64,000 nt of DNA, from positions 126,864,465 to 126,928,464 of the forward strand of contig NC_134414.1 in the NCBI RefSeq assembly GCF_030867145.1. Direction: 5' to 3'. How positions within the stretch are numbered: position 1 is the first letter of the stretch; each line of letters opens with the position of its first letter. Below are positions 56,851 through 64,000 of the stretch, one piece after another. Source of the stretch: Opisthocomus hoazin (lineage: Eukaryota; Chordata; Aves; Opisthocomiformes; Opisthocomidae). The notes beneath the pieces are model-generated. The model saw nothing but the letters and a program-made list of their open reading frames with translations, was not told where the DNA came from and searched no databases. The translations under genes and the position numbers were made by a program.

Positions 56851-59800
56851 AATCCAGTGGCAGAAACATAACGCAATAACAATAATTATTAAATAAAATG
56901 GCCAAGAGCTCTGACATTCACTCTCCGCACACCGAACAGCAAATGTTTAGTTTTTCACGAAGGAACTGGTTTCTTTCAGACCAAATCAATTTCTTGAACT
57001 TACTTAACGTAAGCCTGCGCAGGAAGTTGCGCAACAAGTGTGCCAAGGTTTTCCTCAACGCTGCTTCTTAATTACCACAGACTGTAATAAATGACTTCGG
57101 GTGGCAGGTCACTAGCCTGGCAATAGCCACCAACAGGAGTTTGAGTACTAGACCAAGGCTCTGCCTCTTTTCTGGATCCTCAGCCCCAATAAACGATAAA
57201 CACTTTTTTTTTTTTTTTTCTGATGTTAGGCTGTAGGAAATTTGCAATAAAAAATATCAGTGGAAGATCTCATTGAAAGGGACGGTCATTTCATTATACA
57301 AAAGGCCTAGGTAAGTTGGTTATGCCCAGTTTCATAGACACAAGCTGTAGGCGTTCAAACCGTCTGGCCAGGATCTTCTGGGTTGCTGTTCACCAGTGAC
57401 AAGACGCTGATTTTGAGATATGTCTTGTGTGTCACTGGGAGTGGTCTTTTGCTCTCACTGCCACCTTCCTGCTGGGCTGAGAGGAGAAGAGGCAGCGCGA
57501 GAGATGCGCAGCGATGTCGCTGCCATCTTCCTGTCATTCGACTACAGGATCTTCCACTGACAAATTATCTCTGTTGTCGTTCTGTCAGGCTTGTCTCAGG
57601 CTTGACAGAAAAACCCATTTCTCAGACTGGTTAATTACAAACAGCCTCCTTTGCAATCAGCACAGGACGCTGGGTGTCTGCTCTTTGCTGTTTCTTTAGC
57701 TGCTTTCACACATACACGCACAAGCGCGCGTGTTCATACGTCATTCAGACCAATCGTAATATTTCACTTGCAAGGCTCTGGGAGGTCTCCTGTTTGAAAA
57801 CATCATTGCTCATGGGAAAAATACTAGGCTTAGCAGAGTTTCAAGCCCCTGCCAAAATTACTTGGCAAAGATGCCCAGACAGCGGCCAAGAGCCCACATA
57901 AAACCCGAAACCCTTTCTTATTTAAGACGCAGACGCACAGGAGTGTTTGAAGCACTGCTATCAAACCATCCTAAGGAACGTGGTGGTGTTTGCGTCTTTT
58001 CCGAGTCCTCCCAGGCTCACCCATGTGTCAAACGTGCCACCCTCAGCACCTCAGCGCACAAAGCAGTGGGTTTTGGCCAGTGGAAAAACGAAAGACCCTG
58101 CTGCCCCAACCAGATCAGATCTAACCGGTTGCTGGAGGCTGGGGGTCAGGGCAGCGGCTCTTCCAGCCAGATACAGCTGTCCTCAGAGACGCCTTCTCCA
58201 CCACCATGCTTGATTTAGTGGAGCCCTTCCTTTATCAGCTAACAAACCAAAGCCCAAGCTTCACCATTACCTTTTTTCAACATTTTCTTCTATCTCTTAG
58301 GACCAATGAGTAGGTCTCGAGTCACTTCGGTTTCCCTCTGCCAGCCTTCCCCTTTTTGTTTTGAGGAGAGAACGGATTCCCTCTAAAGTAGGTCAGATCT
58401 CCAGCAACTAACATACTAACTGTTGTTTGAGACCGACATAACTAAACCCTTCAGACACACTTTTCTTTTTATGAGAAAAATGTGTTAGCAAGCTTGTGTG
58501 CACGTGCCTTCACTATAATTGAGGGGATTTTAGAGGGAACTCCAGAGAACTGTAGACTATACACAACTTCAAATAAATTTGCCCAGAAGTGCCCTGTGCC
58601 GTCAAAGTGACAAAAGCAGGCAAGTCCCAGGGACATCTTCCTGCCCTTATTTTGTGAAAACAAAGAGGATGTATGGGGGACTTGGGCAATATTTTATATT
58701 AGCTTACCCTGTAACTCATGTCTACTGATGTGGAAAAGTTCTATATTTATCCAATTTTAACTGCTTCTTCAACAGGCTGAGGAAACTTAGAGGAGAAAGA
58801 AGAAAATGGTGAAAGGGCCTGAAAAGTTAGAGGGCTTCTCTGGAAGAGAGGGAGGAAACTAGAGCTGAGCAAGGAAAGGATAGTTCTGAAGCCACAAATG
58901 AAGACCAGAAGTAACCTCAGGGCAGATAGAGGCAAATGGAAAGTACTCCAAACAGACCAGCAATGGCACAAAATTAAGAATCTTTTTATATTCACAGAAG
59001 AACAAGACACAAAAATCCCTTTCTGCCCTATGCTGTGCTCTCATGTCAACCATTTCTTTTTACAAGCACCTGACACAGCTCAGCAATTTCTACCAAGTTT
59101 TTTAAAGTGTTTTGCGCACCAGTTTCTTCAGAGCTGGTCATGGATGAGCACTCTGGCGACTCTCTGGCACGACAAAGCCTTTGAAGTTAGTGAGAGAAAG
59201 AAAGTAAGCAGAGACCTCTTGTCCTAAAATCCAGAGAGCTGTTCCTCTCCTTTAATTTCTTCACCTGCAGTGTGCCCTGTGTTCTGGTGGCAGAGGCAAT
59301 CTGAAATCCCTTCTGTCACGAATGAGGTCTATTCTTTATTCTTTCCTTTGCCTTCTGGGTGGACGCACTCTGCTGATAATGTATTTCTTGGTTTTTCCCT
59401 TGATTTCTGGATTAATCATCTCTTTAAGCAGAACCGTTTGAGCCAGTAACCAGTGAAACTTGTACAGGTTTAAGCAGAACAATAGGACATAGCTGTTGCA
59501 AGCTGCTACTATTTAACAGGGAAAGAAAATAAAGCGTTAGAGGATGAGTGGAGTCAGTAAGACAGATTCCAGTAAAACCATACCCACAAAGCTTTACAGG
59601 GCATGTTGCCTGCTGGAGGCTTACATCCGGACTGCTAGGCTCTGCTGATTCAACTCCCTTCCGGCTCTACTCATATACATTAGCATATCCTCCTTAATCA
59701 TCAAATTCAAGCAGTGCTTCCTCAAGTCATGAATGCTCAAACAGGTCTACTAGGAGGTCCAGCCTGGTCCAGAGGATCTGCCACCAGCTGTCATTTTGCT

Positions 59801-62800
59801 AGTGATTCAACCACATGACTGTGGACAAACCACGTCTCTTCGCTCTCTCAAAATTACTTCTATAAAACAAGCAAATGCTAAATGGTTTACAGTTTGACAT
59901 CCTGGCCAATTTTCCAGTGCAAATTACACCGTGATTCCCAGCAGAGAAAGTTAACTGTGTGGGTGGGGATAAAATCACAGAAAATTTCTGTTTTCCCTTT
60001 ACCTGGCAAGAAAGGGCTGGAGACGTTCTACATTTTGCTTTGCTTTTCACCTGTAGAATAGCTGTGTAAAACGGAAGACACCTAGGTTTAAACTTTGCTG
60101 TAAAAGGAGTTTTGCTATTAGACGGAGTTAACAGGGGTGGCGGTTGCTGGGCATCACGCAGCTGTGTATCTTTGGTACATCTAAGATATCCAGGCCTAAG
60201 CTCATGTTCTCTTCCCTTCTCTCATCGCCCAGTGAAACCTGTTGGTCTTTTTGTGGTGGAGGCTGTCCATGTCTCTCTCACTGATCTTCATTTAAGTGCC
60301 TCTTCTCTGCACTGGTTGTACAGACTCTCTCAGAAGCATGCTGCATGTTACACAGACTAACAAATATACTTGCACCCTAGACACTGCAAATCCTAGTTTC
60401 CAAGGGATAACTGGGAGAAAATCAAGTTGCTAGTCAGGAAAGAAGGATATTTTGTAAAAGGAAGGTGAGAGAGTCACTACATTTTTTTTATAGTAGTTTC
60501 TGCCTTTCCACAGACCCTCCTTCAGCTCTTGGCATAGGCACACCAAAAGCAAGCTTGGGCATGTTAACTGAGTCTTGTTCGTAAAGCTGGCTTTTGGACA
60601 GCTTTAGTCTCAGCTTTTCATTTTGTTTTGCTGCTAAAACTGGTGATGTTTTTTCTTCTGAAAGGAAATAACACAATTACTAGGACTGAAAAAAGAACTA
60701 ATTCCATTTCCTCAGGAACAATCAAAGAACACTTCTAAACTCCTCCCTGAAGAGTAATGAAAAACAGGTCATCTGCCCTGTAGGAATCCAGTACTGGACT
60801 GTTTTAAAAAAGTCCTTGAGTGAGACGTTCTGGATAAATTGAGACTTTTTCTGCCTGTATGTTTTCTGAATCCTTGGTCTGCATTTCATCATATTTTCAT
60901 TTTTCCTTCTCAATCACCAAAGCTAACCATTTACTCTTAGAAAAACTACGTTTTTGCACCAAGGATAAATCACATACTTGCTGCCAGAAGCACAGAGGTG
61001 AGGCCATTCCTCTCTCAATCCTTCAGTGGGCTCTGAACCACCCAGCTGGAGTACCACCGATCACTGTCTCACAGCATTGAGCCTGCACATTACTTCTCTT
61101 TACAATTCCCATTTCCTGGGAAAAAGTTATCTTTGAAAAGCGGCAGTTAAACCCATTTGCCTCTTCTTTTGTTGTTGTGTTTGTCCGCATATATTGGTGG
61201 CTTCCAGTCATAGACACAAATGAAGACCACACACTTGCCCGTGACTAACGTGGAAAAAAATGCAGAGGTTTTCTCCGAAAAAAAAAATTAATGAGCATTT
61301 AATCTCAGAAAACTCATTCAAGGAATGCCAGGGTGAAGCCCCACATTGTAACCTACATGCATGGGGCATGACAAACTTCAAGGCAAGCTGAATTGGCACA
61401 TGGTTTTCAGAATGCAGGGAACAGTTGTCCTTTAAATGCTGAGCAACGCTTGGTTAAAACACCACTCAATATTGACTTCTAAAGGTCCCTTGGCCAAGAA
61501 GCCTGAGATCGGTCTCTAAAGGTCCGATGACCAAGAAACCCAGCTGCAGAAAACCCATCTCTTTCAGGAGGCAAACCTGGGCAGAACTTGTCAGCAGGAT
61601 TTTGGCAGCCTAGATGTCTTCCTAGGTTCTCCAAATGCCTGCCATTCCCACTTTTTCTCTAGCACACATTCTTTTATCTATCACAGGCCAGCCTGGCAGG
61701 CTGGAGAGCAGACTTGGGAACATTTCCACATTTCCTTCCCTGGTCCTTTGCAAGGGCTCTTTCTCCAGGAGAGCAAAGCAAGACTGAAACCAAACACCCA
61801 GTTCCTTCTGTCAGTCCCTTTCAACACCTTCTCCCCCAGTGATCACAGTTAGAGTCTTCTGCACGACAACACGCATAAAGTCATTTCGTCATGTTGTTCC
61901 TGAATGTCTTGGGATACAGCAGCTGTCATTTCTTGATACCTGCGACAGGGTTGCTGCGTACCAAAAGACTATTTGAAAGTCCAGAGAGAAAAAAATGGCA
62001 ATTGTGAGCTACTGTTTGAACAGCAGACTCGCTGGAGGCGTTTTCGCTTTCCTTCGTGATCTCTCCCACTAGAGGGTACTCTGCTATTCTAGAAGAAAGC
62101 GTCTGCACTGGGGCTGCACCGTGACGCAAGCTGTTAGAAGAGCCTTTGCAAATACAACATGGGAGGAACATTTCTTACACACCTCGTGTAAGGATGAAGA
62201 GAGCCGGAGGGGAAGCTTTCCATCTCGAGCCGTCACTAACATAACTTTCCTTGAAGTACCGATCTTGGTACAGTTCCATATGTCTTGCTGCATCTGCAGC
62301 ACAGATCTTCCTGGCTGATTACCTGTGAAATGCCAAAGTGTGTCCTGGGACACATCACCTACTCACCGGCTTGTCTGGCACGATCCTGGCTGGAGCTTAC
62401 ATGGTCGCCCGCGCTCTCTCTGGGTGCTGCACTGGGGACACACGGGCTCTAACCCCAGTCATGCTGGTCGCTGGCACTTTATTTCTCTCCCTCGGGTCTC
62501 CCCAGGCACTGGCACTCAGGAACATGCACACACCAGCCCATGGTCCCGGCTCAACTGCTGGTACCAGGCCCCCATACATACATGTAAACCACCTGGGGAG
62601 TCCCTCACCCAGGAAAAGAGAAATGGAGTTTAATGAGAAGGTGGGACAGACTGTGGTGATCAGGTGTCGGGCATGGCCAGAGAAGCGTGCTGACCCCCGC
62701 CTGCATTTGTGTGACCAGACCCATTTGTCCCTCCATTTTCCCAGGCTTTTTCCTCCCCAAATCCCCCTGATCTCTCCCTTTCTCACCTTTGATTCCTCCC

Positions 62801-64000
62801 CTAAGCATCCCATAATAAGTCCTGTGCAATTCCAAAATGCTCTTCCTTTGCATCCCATCAAGTGTCCATAGCCCTTTAGGCAGTGACCCTCTCAGTTCAG
62901 AAGGTGCTCCAATGATGACTCATCTGGATGGGTTTCACACCCTGACCGCGGGGCTGAGGATCTCCTGGGACATCCCTGGGAGGGGCCTGGGCAGGGTGTC
63001 CCTTCCTCTGAGTCTTTAGTTTGGCGTTTCCACCTGCCCTTGGGCTCCTGTTCTCCTCTGGGCTTGTGGAGGTGGGCCTTCAGTGGGGTGTTGGCTCTCC
63101 TGTGCTGGGACCGGGGAGGAGCTGGGGTGGGGTGTTATTGGAACTCCCTCACCTGCCATGGCTTCTCTGTCCTCCTTGAAGGGTGTGCAGCCGAGCTCCT
63201 TGACATACTCAACACTTTCCCTCTCAAACACTCCGTGGATGTTGCTGTTCAGGTTCTCTGCTTCCTTTGCAAACAAGGACCTGCAATTGTTTTTCTCTCT
63301 CAGGTTTCTCTTCAGATGTTGTAGCCTTCTGTGAAATGAGAAGCCGGGTGTCTCCTCCTGCAAAAGACCCAGCATAGTGGTGTGGTAACCATGACAAAGC
63401 TCAACATTACTTGGCAGAGACAAGTGAAGAAGAGGGCTCACCTTCACAGCACAGGAGTCACGAAGCTTGCAAGGAAAAGAGGGAACCTGTGGGAGGTCAG
63501 AGGGAAGGGACTAGTGGAGGTGACTTCCAGCTGTGGTCACTTACTGGTTTTGACTGTGGATGCCACCAGCCCTCCAGAGGACCTTCATGCCTGCGTGACC
63601 AGCAGGGCAGACTTTCCTGGGGAAAATTTGTGTGAGGCTGCTGGTTACAGCATCCCATATGCCCTCCTGGGCATTTCCAGTACCTCTTCCATGCCTTTCC
63701 ACCTAACCATCGACTAACTTTTCTCTGTCATGCTCCAGGCTTTCCCCAGCATTGCTAGAGGTGAAATGGGGCAGGTATGGTGTCATCTACCCACTGTGGA
63801 TGTCCCATGCAGCAAAGACATGCCAGCAGGAACAGACCCCAGCTCTTGATGGAAGGATTTTGTCACATTCCTAGTAAGTGTTGCCAAGGCTTTTGAAGGA
63901 TGTGAATAATTACTGGAAACCTTAGGCTTTTACGTTACCTGGTCTTCATAAACAGTGTGCTGGTCCTTTGGCGTGTGCAGGCTCATGGCTTTCTCACTTA
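56851..64000. other. unannotated right end of the window
   Basis: No gene can be supported in about 7 kb. Weak minus-strand exon candidates lie at 60488-60657 and about 62183-62322 (see findings). There is a T-run near 57207, a near-match to the CTCF core at 62066-62077, and a short imperfect duplication of TCTAAAGGTCC..GACCAAGAA at about 61478-61545. The last 1.5 kb is somewhat GC-richer but shows no domain-bearing frame. Confidence 0.4.

Noticed and set aside
1-64000. CRISPR arrays, bacterial operons, tRNA or rRNA genes
   Set aside because: None seen; the repeats here are LTRs, CR1 copies and simple repeats, and the gene structure is that of a vertebrate.

Overview
The window looks like nuclear DNA of a bird. 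It carries several CR1 LINE copies with the avian 3' end (8-bp repeats of the form ATTCTRTG, read on the minus strand) and an ERVL-type retrovirus whose LTR start resembles the ERVL LTRs I know to be abundant in birds. It also holds the spliced exons of a CD200-like immunoglobulin gene and long stretches of AT-rich, intron-like or intergenic sequence. Nothing suggests prokaryotic DNA, and I saw no CRISPR array, tRNA or rRNA. The species cannot be named from sequence alone.

Layout. 1-1560: unannotated flank. 1561-8210: a complete endogenous retrovirus with two LTRs that look identical over 414 bp, a perfect 5-bp target duplication, a tRNA-Lys-like primer site, and uninterrupted gag (667 codons) and pro-pol (1054 codons). 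Gag and pol are in the same frame, separated by one UAG, and there is no env. 8211-20300: mostly non-coding, with two short CR1 pieces, a GC-rich patch holding a CTCF-like motif, and a few weak exon candidates. 20302-23145: an old, broken CR1 about 2.8 kb long. 23150-43130: about 20 kb with little recognisable content, including a possible old CR1 scrap on the plus strand near 35.8-36.0 kb. 43131 to about 46965: a younger, nearly full-span CR1 on the minus strand with an internal deletion that joins the ORF1 esterase to the ORF2 endonuclease.

48667-56245: a CD200-like gene on the minus strand. I can join four coding exons (signal peptide, V-type Ig, C2-type Ig, transmembrane plus short tail) with matching splice phases into a 252-residue type I membrane protein. 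Its probable promoter is the strong CpG island at about 55.6-56.85 kb, where a good minus-strand splice donor marks a likely non-coding first exon. One intron contains an older solo LTR of the same ERVL family. Another contains a CR1 inserted inside a CR1, next to a small tandem repeat. 56850-64000: no gene identified, with two weak exon candidates.

The most notable object is the ERVL provirus. It appears recent and retains the catalytic residues of protease, reverse transcriptase, RNase H and integrase. Its Gag begins with hydrophobic, membrane-like segments and lacks a zinc knuckle. Comparing its LTRs with the older solo LTR shows changes at the poly(A) signal and at a CRE-like element.
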